Shown piece after piece: positions 24,866-31,954 of a stretch of DNA of 34,000 bases (position 1 is the first letter of the stretch; each line of letters starts with the position of its first letter). The notes under the pieces were generated by a model that was not told where the DNA came from, did not search any database, and was given only the letters and a program-made list of their open reading frames with translations. Origin of the DNA: Robiginitomaculum sp. (GTDB lineage: Bacteria; Pseudomonadota; Alphaproteobacteria; Caulobacterales; Maricaulaceae); contig JAJFFM010000214.1 in the NCBI GenBank assembly GCA_021776675.1, forward strand, positions 1 to 34,000, in the 5' to 3' direction. Made by a program: the position numbers and the translations under genes.

Positions 24866-25540
24866 CTATTCCCGCCGGAATATTTTCTCGCTGATGATAT
24901 TGCCGATCCAGCCAGACATGAACCGAGCTTTGACGTCCGCAGGATCGTAAATCTGATCAACCCAATCCATGAAACCTAGATCACCGACTTTCGCATATTG
25001 TAAATAATCATCAAAAAAGAAATCGAGCATGCCCGTCTTGCCGGCTTTCATATGTAAGTATTTTATTTTCAGTTGTTCCACCGCGTCCGCAATAGGTTCA
25101 CCGAGATGAAAATGCTTATACAGAACGCCCGTAATGCCCGTCCTGTCGGCACCTGATTTACAGTGCATCAAACACGGATACTCTATTGTCTCAAACAATG
25201 CCTTTAGCCCGTGCAGGCTTTTCTTTTTTGGCGTATCGCGGGAATACATACGAAAATCTATCAGTGTAATGCCGTGTTTTTCGCAGGCTTCTTTTTCGAG
25301 CGCATAATAGCCTTTATCGCTTTGCCCGCGTAGATTCAGGATGGTTTTAATGCCGTCCTTGGCCAATTGCTCGATGCGCTTGGGCGAAGGTTGATTGGCA
25401 CGGTACATGACATCACCACTATCTTCTGGCCCAATCCTGTGTTGATTATTAAACCAGACACGCAAAAAGCCGTGATCACCCCAAATAAGGTCTTTATAGG
25501 CCTGTTTACGGCCTTGGGGTGTGCTTAAATCTAGTGCCAT
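24866..25540 (-). CDS. Tyrosine/dual-specificity phosphatase homologue (CtpA-like)
   Basis: The 224-residue protein has the Cys-based phosphatase signature HCKSGADRTG with Cys127 and Arg133 (CX5R). The fold is introduced by MYRANQPSPKRIEQLAKDGI and ILNLRG, and the acid-loop region holds DFRMYSRDTP. It is soluble and lacks a signal peptide. The closest analogue I can name is CtpA of Caulobacter, an essential phosphatase homologue tied to outer-membrane integrity and lipid A; the match is by pattern and context, not alignment. Flanking lipid A and Kdo genes on the opposite strand fit a role in trimming lipid A phosphate or regulating envelope assembly. An AGGG ribosome-binding site precedes ATG 25540. 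Confidence 0.8.
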   Translation of the reverse strand: MALDLSTPQGRKQAYKDLIWGDHGFLRVWFNNQHRIGPEDSGDVMYRANQPSPKRIEQLAKDGIKTILNLRGQSDKGYYALEKEACEKHGITLIDFRMYSRDTPKKKSLHGLKALFETIEYPCLMHCKSGADRTGITGVLYKHFHLGEPIADAVEQLKIKYLHMKAGKTGMLDFFFDDYLQYAKVGDLGFMDWVDQIYDPADVKARFMSGWIGNIISEKIFRRE

Positions 25541-25585
25541 ACCAGCCCTTTTTAATCCATCTCTTGTAAAATGATGTTAAATACC

Positions 25586-25632
25586 CAATATTCAATATTC
25601 GCCAAAGTGCAATATATAAAGTGCAATATATA
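25586..25632. repeat. Short tandem repeats in the divergent promoter region of the lipid A operon
   Basis: In the 118 bases between the phosphatase gene and the DUF374 gene, CAATATT occurs twice in a row (25586-25599), and AAGTGCAATATATA occurs as two perfect adjacent copies (25605-25618 and 25619-25632). The latter ends 26 bases before the operon start codon. The AT-rich 14-base repeat overlaps where a -10 box or a regulator site would lie. It may be a binding site pair, a length-variable promoter, or slippage debris. Confidence 0.75.
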
Positions 25633-25658
25633 CTGACGCCATAGCAGGGAGAAAAGGT

Positions 25659-26435
25659 TTGTTCAAACGGTTCATGAACCTAAAATTTGTTCAAGTCATC
25701 CTCGCCCTATTCCTTCGGGGTTATATGGGTTTGGTAAGGTGGACAACCCGTTGGCAGGTAGAGGGTTTGGATGTGTCCGTACCTTTACAAGAAAGCGGTG
25801 AAGGCTTCATCGCCTGTATTTGGCACTCACGGTTTTTAATGGCCAATGCGGGCTGGACCAAGATGAGCCAAAAACCACATTTTCTTATCTCTAAATCCCG
25901 AGACGGAGATCTGGTTGCGACTATTGCCAAGTTTTTCGGGATAAATGTTATTCGTGGATCGCGGCGCGCAAAGTATAAAGATAAAGACAAACGCGGTGCA
26001 GGTGCACTGCGCGAAATGATTGATGTCATAAACAACGGCGATTGTGTCGTCATGACACCGGACGGCCCACGCGGACCCCGCATGCGCATGGGTGAAGGGC
26101 CAATTCGGTTGGCAAAATTATCCGGTGCGCCCATAGGCGCCTACGCTTTGTCCGTGTCCAACAATAAAGTGTTTGGTTCGTGGGACAGGTTTATGTTCCC
26201 ACTGCCTTTTGGCCGCGGGAAAATGATATTTGCCGGGCCGGTATATGTTGCTAAAGATGCAAACAGTGCCGATATTGAGGAGGCCCGTCTAGGGTTGGAA
26301 GAAATACTTAATCAAGCTTCGCAAGACTGTGATCGGGCTATGGGCAGTGAAATAATTCTACCCGCAGACAAAGTAAAAGGCCATGCTAAAGGCCAGATTG
26401 ATAACCAAGTAGAAAAAAAAGTGCGCAAAACGTGA
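25659..26435 (+). CDS. DUF374 lysophospholipid acyltransferase-family protein
   Basis: The 258-residue protein starts at TTG 25659, favoured by AGGGAG seven bases upstream; ATG 25674 is the in-frame alternative. DUF374 motifs are present: CIWHSRFLM, then LISKSRDGDLVATIAKFFG, VIRGSRRA, and VVMTPDGPRGPRM followed by GEGPIRLAKLSGAPIG. The family is related to LPLAT acyltransferases and often sits directly before waaA in alphaproteobacteria, as here, suggesting lipid A or envelope lipid acylation. The acyl donor and target are not known. It is the first gene of a tight four-gene operon, with a GTGA overlap into waaA. Confidence 0.85.
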   Translation: MFKRFMNLKFVQVILALFLRGYMGLVRWTTRWQVEGLDVSVPLQESGEGFIACIWHSRFLMANAGWTKMSQKPHFLISKSRDGDLVATIAKFFGINVIRGSRRAKYKDKDKRGAGALREMIDVINNGDCVVMTPDGPRGPRMRMGEGPIRLAKLSGAPIGAYALSVSNNKVFGSWDRFMFPLPFGRGKMIFAGPVYVAKDANSADIEEARLGLEEILNQASQDCDRAMGSEIILPADKVKGHAKGQIDNQVEKKVRKT

Positions 26436-27751
26436 AGAAAACACCGCTCCTAAAATCCTATAGCGCTGCGACACGCATAGTGGCTCCGGCTTTGCCTTTT
26501 TGGCTGAACAAGCGGGCTAAAAAAGGCAAAGAAGACCCGATACGACTTAGTGAACGTAAAGGTATTGCGAGCCACCCACGCCCGAGCAGAAAAATAATTT
26601 GGCTACATGCGGCTAGTGTCGGTGAGTCCCAAATGTTGATGCCTGTGATTTTACGCATATTATCTGAGCATCCAAAATTTTATATTGTCGTGACAACGGG
26701 CACTGTGACCTCGGCTGAATTATTGGCCGAACAACTTCCGAAAGATGCCGTACATCAATATGCACCCGCAGATCACCCCAAAGCCGTAACAGCTTTCCTT
26801 GACCATTGGCGGCCAGATCTGGCTATATTCGCAGAAAGCGAGTTATGGCCCAATATGATTATGCAGACCCATGCCCGCAAAATCCCCTTGGCTCTGGTCA
26901 ATGCCCGCATGAGCGCCGCCTCTATTGAACGTTGGGCGAAGCGCGGTAAAAATTCCGGCAAAGCTTTACTAAATTGTTTTGATTTAATATTGGCTGCTGA
27001 TACCGCCACTGCCAACGGCTTAACATGGTTGAGCGGACGCGAAATTGAAGCTTCGGGCAACCTCAAAGATGCGGCGCCTGCATTGCCCGTCAATGCTACC
27101 GAGCTGGCAAAACTTAAAACCGCCATAGGCAGGCGGCAAGTTTGGTGCGCCGCCAGCACCCATAAGGGCGAAGAAGAATTAATCGCACAGACCGTTTTAG
27201 AGATAAAAACCAAAAAGCCAAAATCACTGCTTATATTGGCACCGCGCCACCCGGAGCGGGCGGCAGAGGTTAAAGCTATATTCGTTAAGGCGGGACTTAA
27301 AGTCGTAAGGCGGTCTTCTAACCGACTGCCCACCGCAGAAACTGACGTCTATATTGTCGACCGTATCGGGAAAATGGGGCTTGTGTACAGCCTGTCGAAA
27401 ATCGCTTTTATCGGTGGCTCTCTCCTAGAAGGCCTGTCAGGCCATAACCCGTTGGAACCTGCACGGCTCGATTGTGCCGTGATAACGGGTACGCATATTT
27501 CCAGTTTCGCCGATACCTATATGTCTATGTTTGCGTTCGAGGGTGTCGACAGAGTGTTGGCCCCAGAAGAGCTCGCGCCTGCCGTGCTTAAATATATGAC
27601 AGACACCAAAGCCCGCCAAGCCAAGGCAGACGCCGCCCTTAAATATGCGCAGAGCCGCGACGCCGTACTGGATTATGTCTGGGCACAACTTGCGCCCCTC
27701 ATGACGCCTCTCTCTGGCCAACTCTCTCATCACAAAAAGAAGAATAAATGA
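26432..27751 (+). CDS. waaA: 3-deoxy-D-manno-octulosonic acid (Kdo) transferase
   Basis: The 439-residue GT-B glycosyltransferase begins at GTG 26432, overlapping the DUF374 stop (GTGA). It has WLHAASVGESQMLMPV, VVTTGTVTSAELLAEQLP, the family motif YAPADHPKAV and AIFAESELWPNMI in the N-terminal domain. The C-terminal domain has WCAASTHKGEEELI, LAPRHPERA and IAFIGGSLLEGLSGHNPLEP, all WaaA signatures. It adds Kdo from CMP-Kdo to lipid IVA at the inner membrane. It overlaps lpxK by four bases (ATGA). Confidence 0.96.
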   Translation: MKKTPLLKSYSAATRIVAPALPFWLNKRAKKGKEDPIRLSERKGIASHPRPSRKIIWLHAASVGESQMLMPVILRILSEHPKFYIVVTTGTVTSAELLAEQLPKDAVHQYAPADHPKAVTAFLDHWRPDLAIFAESELWPNMIMQTHARKIPLALVNARMSAASIERWAKRGKNSGKALLNCFDLILAADTATANGLTWLSGREIEASGNLKDAAPALPVNATELAKLKTAIGRRQVWCAASTHKGEEELIAQTVLEIKTKKPKSLLILAPRHPERAAEVKAIFVKAGLKVVRRSSNRLPTAETDVYIVDRIGKMGLVYSLSKIAFIGGSLLEGLSGHNPLEPARLDCAVITGTHISSFADTYMSMFAFEGVDRVLAPEELAPAVLKYMTDTKARQAKADAALKYAQSRDAVLDYVWAQLAPLMTPLSGQLSHHKKKNK

Positions 27752-28770
27752 TACGCGCTCCTGAGTTTTGGAACCATAAATATGGCCGCGAAGCCGCGCC
27801 GTTTATCCGCACAGTGCTCAGCCCATTTGGTTGGGTCTACGGCAAAGTCACAGCACGCCGCATTGCCACCACTATACCGTACGACCCGCAAATTCCGGTG
27901 ATCTGTGTAGGCAATGCCAGTGTCGGCGGGGTTGGTAAAACCCCTATCACAGCATATCTGCTCGAGAGTTTGACCCGTATGGGCATCAAGGCCGTGGCAC
28001 TGACCCGTGGGTATGGCGGCAGAGAAAAAGGGCCGGTATTGGTTAAAACCAAACACACATTCAAAGACATAGGCGACGAGCCAATGTTATTGGCACGTAA
28101 AGGCCCCGTTTGGGTATCTGCGGGCCGCGACGACGGAGCGCGCGCTGCCGTAGGGGCTTTGGTTGGGTTTAACAAAACCGGCGCCGAAGTCATTATTATG
28201 GACGACGGCCACCAAAATCCTTTGGTGAAAAAGACGCTGTCTTTGTTGGTGGTGGATGCTGAAATAGGCTTTGGCAATGAGCACGTCTTCCCCGCTGGTC
28301 CTCTGCGCGAGCCCCTAGAGGCGGCGCTATCCCGTGCCGATGCGGTGATTTTGATGAAGCCAACGCCGGACTATGAGGTGAGCGCAGACCTTTTGGCGCA
28401 GCTTAAACCCCTTCCGGTTGTTGCTGCGCATCTTATACCCTATGCTCAACTGCCTAAAGGTAAGCTTTATGCCTTTGCAGGTATTGGTCGGCCCAATAAG
28501 TTTTTTGATGCCCTGATACGGGCGGGTGCAGATCTGGTCGAGGGGCAACCTTACCCCAATCATTATGCCTATAAAGATACGGATATGAAAAACCTGATCG
28601 ACTTGGCCCGCGAAGATGAAGCCACCTTGATCACCACTGAAAAAGACTATGTTCGCATCCCCAAGGGCTTTCAAAAACATGTAGCCGTCTGGCCTGTATC
28701 CGTTCAGTTCGAAGATGAGCTTACGCTGCGCCGTATCTTGCATCCTATTGTCGCAGTAACAAAAAACTGA
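27748..28770 (+). CDS. lpxK: Tetraacyldisaccharide 4'-kinase
   Basis: The 340-residue protein has the LpxK P-loop in VICVGNASVGGVGKTPITAYL (residues 51-71) and ALTRGYGGREKG, DEPMLLAR, IMDDGHQNP, FPAGPLREP and LITTEKDYVRIP, in family order. It phosphorylates the 4' position of the lipid A disaccharide at the inner membrane. It overlaps waaA upstream by four bases, and its stop shares a base with the lpxL start (TGATG), so the genes are translationally coupled. Confidence 0.96.
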   Translation: MIRAPEFWNHKYGREAAPFIRTVLSPFGWVYGKVTARRIATTIPYDPQIPVICVGNASVGGVGKTPITAYLLESLTRMGIKAVALTRGYGGREKGPVLVKTKHTFKDIGDEPMLLARKGPVWVSAGRDDGARAAVGALVGFNKTGAEVIIMDDGHQNPLVKKTLSLLVVDAEIGFGNEHVFPAGPLREPLEAALSRADAVILMKPTPDYEVSADLLAQLKPLPVVAAHLIPYAQLPKGKLYAFAGIGRPNKFFDALIRAGADLVEGQPYPNHYAYKDTDMKNLIDLAREDEATLITTEKDYVRIPKGFQKHVAVWPVSVQFEDELTLRRILHPIVAVTKN

Positions 28771-29693
28771 TGGCAGTATTTTTTAAGCATATAGGATGGC
28801 GGTTAGAAGTGTTGGCCTATGATTTTATCCGCTTGCTGATGGTACCGTTCACCTTAAATCAAATATCTGGTTTTGCCGGATGGTTAATTGGGGTTATCGG
28901 CCCCAAAACATCAAAACACCATATAGCCAAGACCAATATGAAATTGGCATTTCCAGACGCGGATGATGCACAAATAGATACCTGGCTTAAGGAAAGCTGG
29001 AACCGTATGGGACGCACATTTGGCGAGTTTCCCTTGCTGGGTCGTATTAAGGTATTTGATAAAAACTCCAATGTCGAGGTCGTCGGGCTAGAAATACTGG
29101 AGAAATTAAAGCGCGACAAAAAAGGGGCGGTCTTAATCTCAGGTCATTTCGCCAATTGGGAATTGATGGCGGCAGTATTTTCTCAAGCCAAGCTGCCCGT
29201 GCGTGTGACTTACCGCCCGACCAATAATCCGTATTTCGATAAGCGTATCCGCGCACAAAGAAAAGCATATGGTATTGAACTTATGGTCGCCAAATCTGGC
29301 CCCAAAGGTGCCAAAGAGCTGATACAAGCATTGCGCATGGGCGATAGTGTAGCGCTGCTCAACGACCAGAAATTTAACGAAGGCATCGAGATTCCATTTT
29401 TCGGTCACGGCGCTATGACCGCCCCCGGCCCGACCCGTCTTGCCATGCAGACCGGCGCACCCCTCATCCCCATGTCAATCGTGCGCACAAGCGGCACAAA
29501 TTTCCGCGTGACCATCCACGAAGAAATTAAACCCGTGGATACAGGCAATAGCCCAGAAGATAAAAAGGCCGACATCCGCGCCACGGTCATAAAAATCACG
29601 CAGTTCATAGAAGACCAAATCCGCCAAAACCCTACCGACTGGTTCTGGGTCCACAGACGCTGGCCGAAAAATATGTATAAGCGGGAGCCTTAA
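28770..29693 (+). CDS. LpxL/HtrB-family lipid A acyltransferase
   Basis: The 307-residue protein has an N-terminal hydrophobic anchor and the LpxL/HtrB catalytic motif SGHFANWE (His126, Glu131). It also has VTYRPTNNPYFDKRI, ALLNDQKFNEGIEIPFFG and a final NPTDWFWVHRRWP, all typical of late (secondary) lipid A acyltransferases. It likely transfers an acyl chain from acyl-ACP to Kdo-lipid A. It is the last gene of the DUF374-waaA-lpxK-lpxL operon. A diverged copy of bases 29581-29644 from its end recurs at 30855-30918. Confidence 0.92.
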   Translation: MAVFFKHIGWRLEVLAYDFIRLLMVPFTLNQISGFAGWLIGVIGPKTSKHHIAKTNMKLAFPDADDAQIDTWLKESWNRMGRTFGEFPLLGRIKVFDKNSNVEVVGLEILEKLKRDKKGAVLISGHFANWELMAAVFSQAKLPVRVTYRPTNNPYFDKRIRAQRKAYGIELMVAKSGPKGAKELIQALRMGDSVALLNDQKFNEGIEIPFFGHGAMTAPGPTRLAMQTGAPLIPMSIVRTSGTNFRVTIHEEIKPVDTGNSPEDKKADIRATVIKITQFIEDQIRQNPTDWFWVHRRWPKNMYKREP

Positions 29694-29749
29694 CCGCATT
29701 GCGGAAATTCGCTTAAAGCTCAAAAACGCACACTGGAAAGTCGAGTTTA

Positions 29750-30172
29750 CTACAGCTGAGTAAGCTGTTGGAAAACACTTAACCTATCAGCAACTTGCCA
29801 ATGACCAGATATACGACTTCCTTCAAACTCATACATTGTTAGCCCTGACATTTTAATTTTCTTCCCTGTTGCAGGAATTCCCGGAATATCCCCTAAGTGC
29901 GTTCCGTGCCACGTCCAAGCAACGGCTACGCACCCATGTTCTTCAATCATCTTAACGACCGTGAAGACCTGATCAGGCGCCATAGCTCTTGATTGAACGA
30001 GACGTTCTTTGAAGCCCTCAACCGTTAGAACCTTACCGTCCCATGGATCACCGGGGTCATGTTTGATTGTGTATGTATCAGCTAGGTATTTACTGACACA
30101 TTCCACACGTCCGTCAGTCCATATATCTTTGAGGAAGTTTGCCAATATTTCTTTATTTGACGTATTGGTCAT
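29750..30172 (-). CDS. SnoaL-like ester cyclase/NTF2-fold protein
   Basis: This 140-residue NTF2-fold protein has SNKEILANFLKDIWTDGRVE, then DDTYTIKHDPGDPWDG-type residues and the SnoaL hallmark VAWTWHGTHLGDIPGIPATGKK, then KMSGLTMYEFEGSRI and HWQVADRLSVFQQLTQL. Related proteins include SnoaL-type polyketide cyclases, ester cyclases and many of unknown reaction; no polyketide genes are nearby. It overlaps the glyoxalase-like gene by four bases and forms an accessory pair inserted between lpxL and infC. Confidence 0.85.
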   Translation of the reverse strand: MTNTSNKEILANFLKDIWTDGRVECVSKYLADTYTIKHDPGDPWDGKVLTVEGFKERLVQSRAMAPDQVFTVVKMIEEHGCVAVAWTWHGTHLGDIPGIPATGKKIKMSGLTMYEFEGSRISGHWQVADRLSVFQQLTQL

Positions 30173-30618
30173 ACGGCACCCCCCAACACCATATGAGGCT
30201 GTTCATTGGATGTTTTCTCTCTTGAGATACCGCCTTCATCGACCCTGCATGTGATACGTTTGCGCATATTTGAGAAACTATCGAAACTCACAACGTCGAT
30301 AGGTTTTTCTAATTCCAATGTGAGTTGGTAACGGTTTCCTTTAGACTGCTTTTGCAGCCCAATAATTTCACCAACAATTTTTTGGCCAAGATAGACACCG
30401 TCTACGGTCTGGCCTATTTTTAACGTCGACAACATGGAGTTTGTTTGGGCGGCAGCATATAGACCGTTCCAATCTTTAAACCCGTGTTGATGGGCAAGTA
30501 TTTCCAGGGACTTACTATGATTGATTAAAACACCATTGTCAGTTAGCTCTGCTCTCAATCGTTTTGCTTGTTTTTTTAGCGTGCCGATTTGCGGCACTTG
30601 GGTATGGCTATCACTCAT
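30169..30618 (-). CDS. Glyoxalase-related (Glyoxalase_8-like) domain protein
   Basis: The 149-residue protein begins with a helical region, LKKQAKRLRAELTDNG, then HSKSLEILAHQHGFKDWNGLYAAAQ. This matches the Glyoxalase_8-type N-terminal domain found on glyoxalase superfamily proteins. The rest is beta-rich (IGQTVDGVYLGQKIVGEIIG) and ends GGAV. No catalytic site is recognisable and the function is unknown. It is the first gene of a two-gene unit with the SnoaL-like gene. Confidence 0.72.
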   Translation of the reverse strand: MSDSHTQVPQIGTLKKQAKRLRAELTDNGVLINHSKSLEILAHQHGFKDWNGLYAAAQTNSMLSTLKIGQTVDGVYLGQKIVGEIIGLQKQSKGNRYQLTLELEKPIDVVSFDSFSNMRKRITCRVDEGGISREKTSNEQPHMVLGGAV

Positions 30619-30819
30619 CTTTGACCTTGTTCAGTTGAACATACACGGTTTGAATGGAGCTTGCATTGCCATCTATGCGCATGTTGCTGACATGAAAAGA
30701 TGATTAGAATTTAATGGACTTCACCATAGCTAAAAGCTTGCAAGCGGCAGGTGCCATAACCTTGCTGTCACCTAATATCTTCCGCGCAAAGTGTCAACCT
30801 TCGAATAACCTACGATATT

Positions 30820-30864
30820 GGCTCAACACCAACACCTTTATTTAGGTGCGAGTACCACGGTCAT
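30820..30864 (-). pseudogene. Diverged fragment of an infC 3' end
   Basis: On the minus strand bases 30864-30838 read MTVVLAPK followed by TAA. The true infC ends MTMVLAPK with TAG. Codons differ mainly at third positions (ACC/ACT, GTA/GTG, CTC/TTG, GCA/GCG), as expected between orthologues from different species rather than a fresh copy. The next 17 bases downstream of the stop, GGCTCAACACCAACACC on the plus strand (30820-30836), are identical to those after real infC (31259-31275). No further infC sequence lies upstream; at 30855-30864 it runs into lpxL-like sequence. Confidence 0.8.
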
Positions 30865-30918
30865 AAAAATCACAGAGTTCATAGAAGAGCAAATCCGCCA
30901 AAGCCCAACCGATTGGTT
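30855..30918 (+). pseudogene. Diverged fragment of an lpxL 3' end
   Basis: Bases 30855-30918 match lpxL 29581-29644 at 58 of 64 positions, giving TTVIKITEFIEEQIRQSPTDW compared with ATVIKITQFIEDQIRQNPTDW in intact LpxL. Several changes are silent or conservative, so it looks like part of a related species' lpxL or an old duplicate. The left edge joins the infC fragment through CCACGGTCAT, which both genes can supply. The right edge runs directly into the stop codon of the 95-residue minus-strand gene. Confidence 0.85.
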
Positions 30919-31204
30919 ATTTCGTTGGTTTGTACTCTGCCGCAGCTTTCAAGGCTTCTGGTGTTGGAAACCATTTCTTTTTGCGGCTTCTTATGGGTAA
31001 GCATGTGACAATTACCGCTAAGATACCGGGAACATATAATATTGCTGCAGGATATTTTCCGGAAGGCAAATACTGAAAAACCAAATAACCCCCAACCAAG
31101 CCAACAATAATACTAATAACAAAGGCTTTAATTGCTGAACGTATTAATTGCTTAAAGCGTTCATGGTCTCTCGCTAAATCTTGTTCATCAATAATTTTGT
31201 TCAT
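30917..31204 (-). CDS. Small two-helix membrane protein
   Basis: This 95-residue protein is not recognised. It has an acidic/charged N-terminal helix (MNKIIDEQDLARDHERFKQL), two membrane helices (AFVISIIVGLVGGYLVF and AAILYVPGILAVIVTCL) and a basic RSRKKK after the second, which would place both ends in the cytoplasm. An AGGGG ribosome-binding site precedes the ATG. The stop codon TAA (30917-30919) abuts the lpxL-derived scar. It lies 71 bases after infC on the same strand, in the second half of the mosaic region. Confidence 0.75.
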   Translation of the reverse strand: MNKIIDEQDLARDHERFKQLIRSAIKAFVISIIVGLVGGYLVFQYLPSGKYPAAILYVPGILAVIVTCLPIRSRKKKWFPTPEALKAAAEYKPTK

Positions 31205-31275
31205 TGCGTCCCCTTTGAAGATTATTGTTGTAGAGTTTTATAACAGATGCAGCAGCACGGCTCAACACCAACACC

Positions 31276-31812
31276 CTATTTAGGCGCCAACACCATAGTC
31301 ATCAACCGTCCTTCGGTCTTGGGGGCGAATTCTACTTTGGCCGTTTCTTCGAAGTCTTCTTTGACACGGGTGAGCAAATCACGGCCTAGGTTCATATGGG
31401 CCATTTCGCGGCCACGGAAGCGGATAGTAACTTTTACCTTGTCCCCACGATCAAAGAATTTCTGCATGGCTTTGGTTTTAACCTTATAATCATGCACGTC
31501 GATATTTGGACGCATTTTAATTTCTTTGAGCTGTTGTTTCTTTTGGCGTTTTTTATTTGCAGACTTTTTTTTCTGCTCTTCAAACCGCATTTTACCATAA
31601 TCCAGAACTTTGCACACAGGCAAATCAGGGCTAGGCGCAACCTCAACCAAATCAAGCTTTACGGAACGGGCATAACCTAAGGCTTCGTCAACAGCGACGA
31701 CACCTTTCTTTTCACCGGTTTCTGTAATGAGTAAAACTTTGGACGATGTAATTTCATCGTTTATGCGCGGGCCCCGTTTTTTGGGCGGCGCGGCGTGTGG
31801 TCTTCGGGCTAT
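31276..31812 (-). CDS. infC: Translation initiation factor IF-3, ATA start
   Basis: The product has 178 residues if translation starts at ATA (31812-31810). An N-terminal segment [20 protein letters not shown], typical of alphaproteobacterial IF-3, follows that codon, and an AGGAG lies six bases upstream (31823-31819). An in-frame TAG overlaps this Shine-Dalgarno site, so no canonical start can exist further upstream. The first in-frame ATG/GTG/TTG downstream is deep in the N-terminal domain, next to [22 protein letters not shown]. The C-terminal domain has [17 protein letters not shown] and [14 protein letters not shown]-3 binds 30S subunits and rejects non-canonical starts, and rare start codons allow it to control its own synthesis. 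rpmI and rplT are not adjacent. Confidence 0.94.
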   Translation of the reverse strand: MARRPHAAPPKKRGPRINDEITSSKVLLITETGEKKGVVAVDEALGYARSVKLDLVEVAPSPDLPVCKVLDYGKMRFEEQKKKSANKKRQKKQQLKEIKMRPNIDVHDYKVKTKAMQKFFDRGDKVKVTIRFRGREMAHMNLGRDLLTRVKEDFEETAKVEFAPKTEGRLMTMVLAPK

Positions 31813-31954
31813 GCTGGTCTCCTAAATAACTGCATTCATGTATCCTTTATTACGGTACGGCAAGAATATGGCGGTTTGCTACCGTTAATTCAAGAACTGA
31901 ATCAGGGTTTGCGGCGATTTTACGCAACTAGAGAAGTTTATTTGGCAGCGTGGT

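Noticed and set aside
26773-27333. 186-codon antisense ORF in waaA
   Set aside because: It is fully opposite a clear waaA domain and shows no recognisable motif.
30818-31000. ORF of 60 codons reading through the lpxL-like fragment
   Set aside because: It is a chimera of the infC spacer, lpxL debris and antisense of the 95-residue gene, so it is a by-product of the scar.
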